A stretch of 64,000 nucleotides of DNA from Thermocatellispora tengchongensis (GTDB taxonomy: Bacteria > Actinomycetota > Actinomycetes > Streptosporangiales > Streptosporangiaceae). The stretch's first letter is position 1. Each line of letters begins with the position of its first letter. The position numbers were made by a program, and so were the translations under genes. Where the stretch lies: NCBI RefSeq assembly GCF_014202315.1, contig NZ_JACHGN010000012.1, positions 297,413-361,412 on the forward strand. Direction: 5' to 3'. Below, in pieces: positions 8,334-16,555 of the stretch. The notes under the pieces are model-generated. The model was given only the letters and a program-made list of their open reading frames with translations. It was not told the origin of the DNA and did not search any database.

Positions 8334-9637
8334 ACGGTCACCCGCTCGGCGGGCCTGAGCCCCAGCTCGGCGGTCGGCACCTTGTAGGTCTCCCGGGCGG
8401 TGAGGACCGCGGCCACGTTGATCAGGCACAGCATGGCCGTGATGACCGAGACGCCGAGCCAGCTCCCGGGGCCGGTGCCCGCCACGGCGGTGGCCACGGT
8501 GGGCGCGAACCCCGCGATCGCGAACCCGATCTGGGTGCCGATCGCCATGCCGGACAGGCGCACCCGGGTGGGGAACATCTCCCCGTAGAACGACGGCCAC
8601 ACGGCGCTGGTGGCGCTGTGCACGACGCCGAACATCACGATGCCCGCGATGAAGATCAGCAGGTAGTCGCCGACGGAGATGGACCACAGGTAGGCGAACA
8701 TCAGCACCGCGCAGCCGAGCGACCCGCCGGCGAACACCGGCTTGCGGCCGATCCGGTCGGACAACCTGCCCCAGAGCGGGATGGTGATCACCGCGGCGAC
8801 GTTGGCCAGGACGCCCACCCAGAGCATCGGGCCGCGCTCCAGGCCGATCGTGTTGACGGCGTACGACAGGGCGTGCACGGTGAAGATGGTGCTGACCGAG
8901 GCGATGACCGCGGCCACCACCACGCGCAGCACGTCGCGCCACTGCTCCCGGAACAGCACCGCGAGGGGCATCTTCGCCACGGTGTGGCCGGCGACCTCCC
9001 GCTCGAAGGCGGGCGTCTCCTCCAGCGTGCGCCGGATGACCAGCCCCGCCACCGCCACCGCGACGCTCAGCCAGAACGGCACCCGCCAGCCCCAGCTCAG
9101 CAACTGGTCCTCGGGCAGCGCGGCGATGGGCAGGAAGATCGCCGTGGCGATGATCTGGCCGGCCTGGGTGCCGTTGAGGGTGAAGCTGGTGTAGTAGGCG
9201 CGCCGGTTCTCGGGGGCGTGCTCCAGGGTCATGGAGTTGGCGCCGGCCTGCTCGCCGGAGACCGAGAAGCCCTGGATCAGGCGCAGCACCACGAGCAGGA
9301 CCGGCGCGAGCAGGCCGGCCTGGTCGTAGGTGGGCAGGCAGCCCACCAGGAACGTCGAGCCGCCCATCATCACCAGCGTGGTCACCAGCACCCGCTTGCG
9401 GCCGAACCTGTCGCCCACGTGCCCCAGCACGAAGGCGCCCACGGGGCGGGCCAGGTAGCCGACGCCGAACGTGGCCAGCGCGAGCAGGGTCCCCGTGGCG
9501 GGCGAGGAGGAGGGAAAGAAGATCTTGTTGAAGACCAGGGCGGCGGCGGTGCCGTAGATGAAGAAGTCGTAGTACTCCAGCGCGCTGCCGATCCAGGCTG
9601 CTACAGCCGCTTTACGAGGTTTGCCGTGCACCGTCAC
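8330..9637 (-). CDS. MHS-family MFS transporter, probable shikimate/quinate importer
   Basis: A 12-helix major facilitator of the metabolite:H+ symporter family (ShiA/KgtP/ProP type). Family hallmarks are WIGSALEYYDFFIYGTAAAL in helix 1, the loop GHVGDRFGRKRVL after helix 2 and its half-repeat RLSDRIGRKPV. The 435-residue length is normal. The GTG at 9637 has a GAGGAG ribosome-binding site. A promoter and a TetR-type operator lie just upstream, and the same operator precedes the dehydrogenase-dehydratase unit, which is the best argument for shikimate, dehydroshikimate or quinate as substrate. The downstream hydrolase overlaps it by four bases. Confidence 0.88.
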   Translation of the reverse strand: MTVHGKPRKAAVAAWIGSALEYYDFFIYGTAAALVFNKIFFPSSSPATGTLLALATFGVGYLARPVGAFVLGHVGDRFGRKRVLVTTLVMMGGSTFLVGCLPTYDQAGLLAPVLLVVLRLIQGFSVSGEQAGANSMTLEHAPENRRAYYTSFTLNGTQAGQIIATAIFLPIAALPEDQLLSWGWRVPFWLSVAVAVAGLVIRRTLEETPAFEREVAGHTVAKMPLAVLFREQWRDVLRVVVAAVIASVSTIFTVHALSYAVNTIGLERGPMLWVGVLANVAAVITIPLWGRLSDRIGRKPVFAGGSLGCAVLMFAYLWSISVGDYLLIFIAGIVMFGVVHSATSAVWPSFYGEMFPTRVRLSGMAIGTQIGFAIAGFAPTVATAVAGTGPGSWLGVSVITAMLCLINVAAVLTARETYKVPTAELGLRPAERVTV

Positions 9638-9671
9638 ATTAAGCTCCTCACGGGGGAGATGCGGTGACAGG

Positions 9672-9700
9672 AAACTAACTCACTGGTTCGTACACTACAA
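9672..9700 (-). promoter_or_regulatory. Probable housekeeping-type promoter of the transporter operon
   Basis: On the minus strand TTGTAG (9700-9695) is separated by 17 nt from TAGTTT (9677-9672), about 35 nt before the GTG. The operator at 9675-9698 covers the spacer, so a bound repressor would block RNA polymerase. Prediction by eye only. Confidence 0.45.
9675..9698. promoter_or_regulatory. Probable TetR-family operator, copy 1 (transporter promoter)
   Basis: A 24-bp element beginning CTAACTCACT and containing CGTACA. It matches 20 of 24 positions of the element at 13047-13070 (opposite orientation relative to its gene). Both copies keep a symmetric skeleton TA-N4-AC-N6-GT-N4-TA. The TetR gene at 9738-10406 lies between the two sites. 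It overlaps the predicted -35/-10 spacer. Confidence 0.65.
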
Positions 9701-9737
9701 GGGTGTTGCCGATCGGTTACCTGGCCGGGTCTCCGGA

Positions 9738-10406
9738 TCAGGCGGCGGGACCCTGGCCGCGGAGGTAGGCGACGATCATCTCCCCCACCATCCGGCGCTG
9801 CCGGTCGCGGTGTTCGGGCGCGGTCATGTCGCGCCCGAACAGCGCCTGGAAGGTGTGCTGGTTGGCCACGCGGAAGAAGCAGAACGAGCTGATGAGCATG
9901 TGCACGTCGATGGCGTCGGCCTCGGTGACGAACTCGCCGCTCGCCGTGCCCGCGTCGAGGATCGACTCGATCAGGTCGAGCACGGGGGTGCCCAGGCCGG
10001 CCAGCGCCTGCGACTTGCGGATGTGCTCGGCCTGGTGGATGTTCTCGATCGCGACCAGCTTGATGAAGTCGCGATGGGCGTCGTGGTGGTCGAAGGTCAG
10101 CTCGGCGAGGGTGCGGATGGCCTCGACCGGGGCGAGGTGCTGCACGTCGACCGTGCGCTCGACCGCCCTGACCTCGGCGTACGCCTTCTCCAGCACCGCG
10201 ATGTAGAGCCGCTCCTTGCTGCCGAAGTAGTAGTAGATCATGCGCTTGGTGGTGCGCATGCGCGCGGCGATCTCATCGACCCGCGCGCCCGCGTAGCCGT
10301 GGCGCGCGAACTCCTGCTGGGCGACCTCCAGGATCTCCGCCTTGGTGCGCTCGGCGTCGCGCTGGCGATCGGCCGCGCCGGAGGGTGAGGAGGCGGAGAC
10401 GGTCAC
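9738..10406 (-). CDS. TetR-family regulator of the shikimate/quinate island
   Basis: The 222-residue product has an N-terminal helix-turn-helix of about 45 residues (EFARHGYAGARVDEIAARM, then KRMIYYYFGSKERLY) and an all-helical ligand domain. It is the last gene of the aroE-like/dehydratase transcript: the GTG start is 9 nt after the dehydratase stop. Two copies of a 24-bp palindromic element flank its neighbourhood, one before the transporter and one before the dehydrogenase. It is therefore probably an autoregulated repressor relieved by a pathway intermediate. The inducer cannot be read from sequence. Confidence 0.88.
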   Translation of the reverse strand: MTVSASSPSGAADRQRDAERTKAEILEVAQQEFARHGYAGARVDEIAARMRTTKRMIYYYFGSKERLYIAVLEKAYAEVRAVERTVDVQHLAPVEAIRTLAELTFDHHDAHRDFIKLVAIENIHQAEHIRKSQALAGLGTPVLDLIESILDAGTASGEFVTEADAIDVHMLISSFCFFRVANQHTFQALFGRDMTAPEHRDRQRRMVGEMIVAYLRGQGPAA

Positions 10407-10415
10407 GCGCTCATC

Positions 10416-12149
10416 TTAGCCACCGCCGGAATGCCGCACCGCGAGCCGGATGGGCGCGTTGACGGCCCCGTAACCGTCGTAGCCTCCGATCCGCTGGACC
10501 AGCTCGAAGAAGACCCGGCCCACCGTGACGGTGTAGAGGTGCAGGAACTCGCCGCCGTCCTCGTCGCGGTCGTACAGCACGCCGAGACGGCGCAGCTCGG
10601 GATCGGCATCGTGGCGGGCCTCCAGGTCGTCGTAGTAGTTGCCGGGGATCGGCAGCAGCAGGCCGGGATGCTCCGCGCGCAGCCTGCGGGCCACGGCCAG
10701 GACGTCCCGGCAGGCCAGCGCGACGTGCTGCCACGGGACGCCCTCGGCGCCGACCTGGGCGATGTTGACCACCATGCGCACGCCGCCGCCGGGGGACGAC
10801 ATCGCCTTGCTGCGCAGCAGCCCGTACGGGTCGGGCAGCTCCAGGCCGGGCTGCGGGCTCAGGCCGAGCACGGTGCGGTAGAACAGCTCGGCCTCGTCGA
10901 AGTAGTGCCGCGGCTGGGCGAGTGCCACGTGGTCGATGCCGGTGATCTCTCCCCCTGCCCGCCCGTCCGGGGCGAAGTCGGACAGCCAGGAGTCGTCGCA
11001 GAAGAAGATCTGGGTGCCGTCCGGGGCGGCGATGGCGTCCAGCCGGGCCTCGCCCGGCCCCCGCCTGCGGGGCAGGACCGGTGACAGCAGTGACTCGGCG
11101 TGCTCGACGGCCCCGGCGGGGTCGGGGCTGTCCAGCCCGATCGCGATCAGGGCGGGCTCGCCGCCGGTGGCGTTGAGCAGCAGCCTCGCCCCGCCCTGCT
11201 CCCACAGCTCGACCGGTTTCGTGGGATGCCTCCCGGTACGCGCGAAGCCGAGCGCGGTCAGCATCCCGCCGAGCTCGCCGGTGCCGGCCAGCTCGGCGAA
11301 GGCGAACCCGGTCGGGACGATCGGACGCGCGGGCCCGCCGTGCTCCAGGGTGCTCTCCAGCGCGATGAGCGAGCGCATGCCGTCGCGCGCGGTCCGCCTG
11401 GCGTCGGCCTGACGGAAGTGGTCGTTGAACACCTCCAGCGACAGCGGACCGGCGTACCCGGCGTTCAGCGCGTGCTCCGCCACCCCCGCCACGTCGAAGG
11501 TGCCCTGGCCGGGGAAGCAGCGGTGATGGCGGCTCCACTGCAGGACGTCCATGGCCAGCCGCGGCGCGTCGGCGAGCTGGAGGAAGAAGATCTTCTCGCC
11601 CGGGATGGCCTCGATGCCGATCGGGTCGGAGCCGCGCGAGAGGATGTGGAAGCTGTCCAGGCACACGCCCAGGCCGGGGTGGCCGGCCAGGCGCACCAGA
11701 CGCCAGGCGTGCAGGTACTCGTTGACGTGCCTGCCCCAGGCCAGAGCCTCGTAGGCGATGCGGATGCCGTGCTCGGCGGCCCGTTCGGCCAGCAGCCGGA
11801 GCTGCCCGGCGGCGAGGTCGTCGTCGCCGATCGCGCCCGGGGAGACGTTGGAGCAGACCAGCAGCAGGTCCGCGCCCAGGCGCTCCATCAGCCGGAACTT
11901 GTGCTCGGCCCGCCGCAGGTTCCGGGTCAGCACGTCGTCCGGCACCGACTCGAAGTCGCGAAAGGGCTGGTAGAGGTCGATCGTCAGGCCGAGGTCGGCG
12001 GCACGGGCCCGGATCTCCTCCGGCGGCAGGGGGCAGACCAGCAGGTCGCTCTCGAAGATCTCCACACCGTCGAAGCCTGCGGCGGCGATCGCCTCCAGCT
12101 TCTCGGTCAGTGTGCCGCTCACCGACACGGTGGCGATGGACTTACGCAC
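10416..12149 (-). CDS. quiC: 3-dehydroshikimate dehydratase, two-domain QuiC type
   Basis: The 577-residue protein joins an N-terminal AP-endonuclease-2/sugar-isomerase TIM barrel (about 1-285; metal-ligand segments around YEALAWGRHVNEY, CLDSFHI, FLQLAD and LEVFND) to a C-terminal region resembling 4-hydroxyphenylpyruvate dioxygenase (about 290-570; DHVALAQP, GEFLHLYTV, FFELVQRIGGYDGYG). This architecture is that of QuiC1-type dehydratases, which convert 3-dehydroshikimate to protocatechuate. Databases often call it a bifunctional isomerase/HPPD. It overlaps the upstream dehydrogenase by 8 nt and starts at GTG after GGAGGAG. The neighbouring transporter and dehydrogenase support a catabolic role feeding the beta-ketoadipate route encoded elsewhere. 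Confidence 0.85.
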   Translation of the reverse strand: MRKSIATVSVSGTLTEKLEAIAAAGFDGVEIFESDLLVCPLPPEEIRARAADLGLTIDLYQPFRDFESVPDDVLTRNLRRAEHKFRLMERLGADLLLVCSNVSPGAIGDDDLAAGQLRLLAERAAEHGIRIAYEALAWGRHVNEYLHAWRLVRLAGHPGLGVCLDSFHILSRGSDPIGIEAIPGEKIFFLQLADAPRLAMDVLQWSRHHRCFPGQGTFDVAGVAEHALNAGYAGPLSLEVFNDHFRQADARRTARDGMRSLIALESTLEHGGPARPIVPTGFAFAELAGTGELGGMLTALGFARTGRHPTKPVELWEQGGARLLLNATGGEPALIAIGLDSPDPAGAVEHAESLLSPVLPRRRGPGEARLDAIAAPDGTQIFFCDDSWLSDFAPDGRAGGEITGIDHVALAQPRHYFDEAELFYRTVLGLSPQPGLELPDPYGLLRSKAMSSPGGGVRMVVNIAQVGAEGVPWQHVALACRDVLAVARRLRAEHPGLLLPIPGNYYDDLEARHDADPELRRLGVLYDRDEDGGEFLHLYTVTVGRVFFELVQRIGGYDGYGAVNAPIRLAVRHSGGG

Positions 12150-13005
12150 CGCTCCTCCTCCGGACGGCGATGAGATCGGTCAGGTGGGCGAGCATGCGCT
12201 CGGCGTCCGGCTCCCGGCCGGTGAACAGCCGGAAGGCGTGCGCGGCCTGGAAGACGACCATGCCGCCGCCGTCGAGGGTGCGGCAGCCCAGCGACCGCGC
12301 GTGCCGCAGCAGCTCGGTCTCCAGCGGCCGGTACACGATGTCGGCCACCCACAGGCCCGGACGCAGCAGCCCGGCGGGCAGCGGCATCCCCGGATGGTGG
12401 GCCATCCCGGTGGGGGTCGCGTGCACCAGGCCGTCGGCCGCCGCGAGGAGCCCCGGCAGCTCCGGCGGGGCCGCGTGCCGCGCGCGCCCGGCGCCGAAGC
12501 GTCCGGTCAGCTCGCCGGCCAGCCCGCCTGCCCGCGCCGGGTCGGCGTCCACGACCGTGACCAGGTCGGCGCCCAGGGTGAGCAGCGCGTGCGCCACTGC
12601 GGCCCCCGCGCCCCCGGCGCCGAGCTGCACGACGTGGTGGGTGGGCGCGTCGGGCAGGCCCCGGGCGAACGACTCGGCGAAGCCGGTCCAGTCGGTGTTG
12701 TGGCCGACGGCCCGGTCTCCGTCGAAGACGACGGTGTTGACCGCGCCCAGCATGCGGGCGTCCGGCGACAGCTCGTCCAGGTGCGGGATGACGCTCTGCT
12801 TGCACGGGTGGGTGATGTTGAGCCCGTCGAAGCCGAACCGCCGCGCCGTGCGCACCAGATCGCCCACGTCGAGCCCGAGCCTGTCGGTGTCGAGCAGCCG
12901 GTAGACGTAGTGCAGGCCGTGGTGCACGGCCTCCTGCTCGTGCAGCGGCGGGCTCAGGGAGGGGCCGATGCCCGAGCCGATGAGTCCGACCAGGAACGAG
13001 GCCAT
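12142..13005 (-). CDS. Shikimate/quinate dehydrogenase (AroE/YdiB family), probably catabolic
   Basis: The 287-residue protein has the substrate-binding motif GPSLSPPLHEQEA near the N-terminus, the catalytic lysine in NITHPCKQSV, HNTDWTGF, and the Rossmann loop GAGGAGAAVAHAL. The residue after the second beta strand is acidic (VVDADPARA) instead of the Asn-Arg typical of NADP+-dependent AroE. This favours NAD+ and matches catabolic quinate/shikimate dehydrogenases of corynebacteria. It is first in the transcript with the dehydratase (8-nt overlap), and a TetR-type operator lies 42-65 nt upstream. A biosynthetic aroE is expected elsewhere in the genome. Confidence 0.87.
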   Translation of the reverse strand: MASFLVGLIGSGIGPSLSPPLHEQEAVHHGLHYVYRLLDTDRLGLDVGDLVRTARRFGFDGLNITHPCKQSVIPHLDELSPDARMLGAVNTVVFDGDRAVGHNTDWTGFAESFARGLPDAPTHHVVQLGAGGAGAAVAHALLTLGADLVTVVDADPARAGGLAGELTGRFGAGRARHAAPPELPGLLAAADGLVHATPTGMAHHPGMPLPAGLLRPGLWVADIVYRPLETELLRHARSLGCRTLDGGGMVVFQAAHAFRLFTGREPDAERMLAHLTDLIAVRRRSGA

Positions 13006-13046
13006 CGTTTCGTCCTTTCCAGCGGATGCGGGCGGCGCGCGTACCC

Positions 13047-13070
13047 CTAATGTACGTACTAGTGAGTTAG
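13047..13070. promoter_or_regulatory. Probable TetR-family operator, copy 2 (dehydrogenase promoter)
   Basis: On the minus strand it begins CTAACTCACT and contains GTACGTACATTAG, matching the transporter site at 20 of 24 positions with the same TA/AC/GT/TA symmetry. It lies in the leader region of the dehydrogenase gene, where no better regulatory sequence is visible. A possible -10 (TACATT) falls inside it. Confidence 0.65.
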
Positions 13071-13074
13071 CAGG

Positions 13075-13330
13075 CTAGACACGCCTCCGGGTTCCCCTGC
13101 CGTCGCCGGTGGTGCGGAAGGTGGAGTCGAACACGCGCGAGTTGCGCGTCCCGTCGCTGAAGGCGATGCCGTCGGCGTACGTGTTGCGGATGCGCACGCC
13201 GCTGAACCGCAGCCCGTCGGCCGGGCCCCACAGCTCGGGATGTCGTCGCAGTCGCGGCCGACCCAGACGGCCGGCGCGTCGGGGATCGGGTTGCGCACCA
13301 CGATCGCGTTGGCCTGGTTCGCCGCCGGGG
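13075..13330 (-). pseudogene. Remnant of a right-handed beta-helix (GH87/mycodextranase-like) protein
   Basis: Read on the minus strand, about 35 codons give NAIVVRNPIPDAPAVWVGRD. In another frame GPADGLRFSGVRIRNTYADG follows, then IAFSDGTRNSRVFDSTFRTT. Repeated rungs of this kind are typical of secreted alpha-1,3-glucanase and mycodextranase helices. One base missing from the GGG at 13237-13239 would join the two frames. Both ends are missing: the 3' side runs into unrelated sequence right at the operator of the dehydrogenase gene. A dead fragment. Confidence 0.55.
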
Positions 13331-13444
13331 CAGAGGAGCAGGCCGAGCCGACCGCGCCCGGCGAGCCGCCTGCGCCCGACGTGGCGGGCGCGCCGGGCGA
13401 GTTGCGGGCCGGGTGGTGGCGGCGATCCCGGAGCCGTCAAAGCG

Positions 13445-13516
13445 GATGCCGGGGCCGGTGCGAATGCCAGGGGCCAGTGGGATGCCGGGGGCCGGTGCGA
13501 ATGCCGGGGCCGGGAC
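13445..13516. repeat. Two direct copies of a 36-bp GC-rich unit in a gene-free stretch
   Basis: Two near-identical units starting GATGCCGGGG and containing GGTGCGAATGCC lie head to tail. The surrounding 13340-13730 has open frames on both strands but none with recognisable family character or a plausible ribosome-binding site. I call no gene there. Confidence 0.5.
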
Positions 13517-13730
13517 GGATGGCCTCGCCGCCGGCCATGCTGGAGTACCTGCGGCGCCTCGAACGCCGGATGAGGTGCCTGGCGGAGGGTCTGAGCCGGA
13601 GCGAACGCCGCCGGGACTCCCTGGGCCTGCCCGCCGGCCCGGCCCCGCACGGACTGCGGCATCCGTACGGGTTCGCGTTCCCCGCGGGTGAGGACGGCGA
13701 GCCGGGCGAGCGCCCGGAGGAGGATGAGTC

Positions 13731-14942
13731 CTAGCAGGGCTCCATGACGCCGACCGGGAGGCGGGCCTCCAGGACACCCGGGTCCTCGGTGTAGGACAGG
13801 GTGGCGCCGAGCGAGAGCATCAGGCGGCGCATCCGGACGTTGTCGGAGAGCATGGTGGCCCTGACCTCGGCGAAGCCCAGGTCGCGGGCCTCGCGGACCA
13901 GCATGCGGGCCATGCTGCCGCCCAGGCCGCGGCCCTGCCAGCGGTCCTCGATCAGGAAGGCCATCTCGGCGATGCCCGGGTCGGCGGTGAACATCAGGTT
14001 GGCCAGGGCCACGACCTGGCCGTCGTGCCCGCCGACGAGGGAGTGGCCCCTGCCGCGGTCGCACAGGCGGTCGAAGACGCGCGGCGGCAGGGTGGGCATC
14101 GCGGTGAAGTAGCGGAACCTGCGGGTCTCGGGCGAGCAGCGCTCGTGCAGGTCGCGCACCGCGTCGCGGTAGATGGGGGTGAGCTGCCTGACGATCACCT
14201 CGGCGCCGTCGGCGAGCCGCACCGGACGCTCGGAGCCGACCGGGTCGGCCGGGGGCTGGGCCAGCCGGACGAACGCGGCGGCTCTGGCGGCCTCGGTGAG
14301 GGTGAAGGGCAGTTCGGACCGGCGCAGCCGCACGAAGCGCCGCGGCGCCACGGGCACGGTCAGCAGGGTCGGGTCGGGCAGCCGGACGGCCTGCTCGATC
14401 TCGCCGTTGACGTCGCCGCCGATCTCGCCATTGATCCCGCCGATCTCGCCATTGATCCCGCCGATCTCGCCATGGATCCCGCCGATCTCGCCGTTGATCC
14501 CACCGGTCTCGCCTGTGCTGTCGTCCGCGGCGCCGTCGTGCCCGTTCGCCGTCGCGGCGCGTTCCCCCGAATCGCTCACGGCCGCACCGTACACCCAGCG
14601 GGCGTCGTCCGCGCGCAGCAGCTCGCCCAGGAACTCCGGCAGCCGCCACGGGGCGGCGCGCAGCCGGGCGGCCAGCAGCAGCGCCCGGGTGGGCTCGTCG
14701 GTCAGCTCGTGCGCGGTGGCGGGGACGACCTGCACCCGCCGGCCGCCCGCGCCCTCCAGCGCCTCGCGCACCGCCTCCGGCGAAGCGGGGATGTCGGCCA
14801 TGAACTCGTCAACGGTGCCGTCCGTGTCGGTCTGGACGCTCATCCCCAGGATGTTGCCGCCCCGGCCCGCCAGCGCGGCGGCCAGGGACGCCAGACGGCC
14901 GGGACGCTCGTCCACCGTCGTACGAATCCGCAGAAATCCCAT
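13731..14942 (-). CDS. ACT-domain GNAT acetyltransferase (amino-acid-regulated protein acetylase type)
   Basis: The 403-residue protein has an N-terminal ACT domain (about 1-75: RIRTTVDERPGRLASLAAAL, GGNILGMSVQTD). It is followed by an unusual linker and a C-terminal GNAT domain (about 240-395) with the acetyl-CoA loop DRWQGRGLGGSMARML. ACT-GNAT fusions are an actinobacterial family in which amino-acid binding to ACT tunes acetylation of proteins such as acyl-CoA synthetases. The linker at about residues 144-182 contains five copies of a GGINGEI-like heptapeptide made by 21-bp DNA repeats. That is not a family feature I know of. Transcribed divergently from the FAD oxidoreductase. Confidence 0.87.
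   Translation of the reverse strand: MGFLRIRTTVDERPGRLASLAAALAGRGGNILGMSVQTDTDGTVDEFMADIPASPEAVREALEGAGGRRVQVVPATAHELTDEPTRALLLAARLRAAPWRLPEFLGELLRADDARWVYGAAVSDSGERAATANGHDGAADDSTGETGGINGEIGGIHGEIGGINGEIGGINGEIGGDVNGEIEQAVRLPDPTLLTVPVAPRRFVRLRRSELPFTLTEAARAAAFVRLAQPPADPVGSERPVRLADGAEVIVRQLTPIYRDAVRDLHERCSPETRRFRYFTAMPTLPPRVFDRLCDRGRGHSLVGGHDGQVVALANLMFTADPGIAEMAFLIEDRWQGRGLGGSMARMLVREARDLGFAEVRATMLSDNVRMRRLMLSLGATLSYTEDPGVLEARLPVGVMEPC
14397..14513. repeat. 21-bp in-frame tandem repeat inside the ACT-GNAT gene
   Basis: Four 21-bp units (consensus GATCTCGCCATTGATCCCGCC read on plus, split GATCTCGCC + ATTGATCCCGCC) occupy 14421-14504, with a 24-bp variant before and a partial unit after. Each encodes Gly-Gly-Ile-Asn/His-Gly-Glu-Ile on the minus strand. 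The near-perfect DNA identity suggests recent slippage, so copy number may vary between strains. Confidence 0.85.
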
Positions 14943-15021
14943 CGTCGCTCCGTTCCCTCCGTTGCCCCCAAGGGTGCCGTACGACTGTTACACGGCTGCT
15001 ACACAACGGTGAGCCCACCGT

Positions 15022-15055
15022 TTCATCCTGCTTCATATCGTTCATGCGGATTCAT
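15022..15055 (+). promoter_or_regulatory. Four helically phased TTCAT boxes in a divergent promoter
   Basis: TTCAT begins at 15022, 15032, 15041 and 15051, that is, every 9-10 bp, in a locally AT-rich patch between the ACT-GNAT gene and the FAD oxidoreductase. Two CTGYTACAC direct repeats (14985-14993 and 14996-15004) lie just left. This looks like a multimeric regulator site; no known family is assigned. Confidence 0.4.
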
Positions 15056-15130
15056 CCACACTTCGCCGCTTATCACCGCGCAATCCGTAGCAGTGTGCGG
15101 CACCATACACGGATATAGCAGGATGTGCCC

Positions 15131-16555
15131 ATGAACGCGCCCGCCCCCACCGCTCCCCTCGCCGGCGGATTCGTCAACGGCGAGGTCTCCTTCTGGTACC
15201 GCGACCTCGGCGGCGTACCGGAGCCCGGGGATGCCCTCGGCGGCGACCTCGACGCCGACGTGGCGATCGTCGGCGCGGGCTACACCGGCCTGTGGACCGC
15301 CTACTACCTGAAGCGGGCCCGCCCGGGGCTGCGGGTGGCCGTGCTGGAGCGCGAGTTCGCCGGGTACGGCGCGTCGGGCCGCAACGGCGGCTGGCTGACC
15401 GCCGACCTGGCCGGAATCCCGGAGCGGTACGCCGCGACGCACGGGGCCGAGGCCGCCAGGGCGCTGCAACGCGCCATGTTCGCCACGATCGACGAGGTCA
15501 TCGCGGTGGCGGCGGCCGAGGGCATCGACGCCGGGATCGTCAAGAGCGGCCTGCTGCACGTCGCCACCAACCGCGCGCAGCTCGCCCGCGCCCGGCACAT
15601 GCTGGCCCACGAGCGCGAGTGGGGCTGGGGCGAGGAGGACCTGCGCCCGCTGGACGACGCCGAGCGCGAGGCGCGGCTGCGGGTGGCCGGGGCCCAGGGC
15701 ATGCTGTGGTCGCCGCACTGCGCCCGCATCCAGCCCGCCCGGCTGGTACGCGGCCTGCTGCGCGCCGTGCGCGGCCTCGGCGTACAGGTCTTCGAGGCCA
15801 CCCCCGTGACCGCGATCGAGCCCGGCCGCGCCGTCACGCCGTACGGGACCGTCCGCGCCGGGCACGTGATCCGCGCCACCGAGGGGTTCACCGCCGGGCT
15901 CCCCGGCAAGCGGCGCACCTGGCTGCCGATGAACAGCTCCATGATCGTCACCGAGCCGCTGCCGGCCAAGGTGTGGGAGGCGATCGGCTGGGAGGGCCGC
16001 GAGCTGCTCGGCGACCTCGCCCACTACTACATGTACGCCCAGCGCACCGCCGACGACCGCATCGCCTTCGGCGGCCGGGGCCGTCCCTACCGGTACGGTT
16101 CACGAATCGACGAGCGCGGGCGCACCCCCGCCTGGACCGTCGGCGCGTTGTGGGACCTGCTCACCGGCATGTTCCCCGCCGTCCGCGCGAGCGGAGCGGG
16201 AATCGCGCACACCTGGTCCGGGGTGCTCGGCGTGCCGCGCGACTGGTGCGCGACCGTGCACGTGGACCCGGCGACCGGCCTGGGCTGGGCGGGCGGGTAC
16301 ACCGGGCACGGCGTGGCCACCGCCAACCTCGCCGGGCGCACGCTGCGGGACCTGATCCTGGGCGAGGAGACCGAGCTGACCGCGCTGCCCTGGGTGGGCC
16401 GGCGGGTGCGGGGCTGGGAGCCCGAGCCGCTGCGCTGGCTGGGCGTGCACGCGATGTACCGTCTCTACCGGATGGCCGACGCCCGGGAGAACCGCGCGCC
16501 CGGCGCGCGCACGTCCGCGCTGGCCCGCATCGCCGACACCATCACCGGCAGATAG
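15131..16555 (+). CDS. FAD-dependent oxidoreductase (DadA/PuuB-like amine oxidase)
   Basis: The N-terminal dinucleotide-binding motif DVAIVGAGYTGLWTAYYL sits near residue 45, followed by the GASGRNGGWL motif characteristic of the D-amino-acid dehydrogenase/gamma-glutamylputrescine oxidase (DAO) fold. A C-terminal GLGWAGGYTGHGVATANLAG segment closes the FAD site. At 474 residues it is full length. The ATG at 15131 is 7 nt after AGGA and is preferred over the GTG at 15125. The substrate is probably an amine or amino acid. The amidohydrolase 141 nt downstream may be co-transcribed, suggesting nitrogen scavenging (inference). Confidence 0.85.
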   Translation: MNAPAPTAPLAGGFVNGEVSFWYRDLGGVPEPGDALGGDLDADVAIVGAGYTGLWTAYYLKRARPGLRVAVLEREFAGYGASGRNGGWLTADLAGIPERYAATHGAEAARALQRAMFATIDEVIAVAAAEGIDAGIVKSGLLHVATNRAQLARARHMLAHEREWGWGEEDLRPLDDAEREARLRVAGAQGMLWSPHCARIQPARLVRGLLRAVRGLGVQVFEATPVTAIEPGRAVTPYGTVRAGHVIRATEGFTAGLPGKRRTWLPMNSSMIVTEPLPAKVWEAIGWEGRELLGDLAHYYMYAQRTADDRIAFGGRGRPYRYGSRIDERGRTPAWTVGALWDLLTGMFPAVRASGAGIAHTWSGVLGVPRDWCATVHVDPATGLGWAGGYTGHGVATANLAGRTLRDLILGEETELTALPWVGRRVRGWEPEPLRWLGVHAMYRLYRMADARENRAPGARTSALARIADTITGR

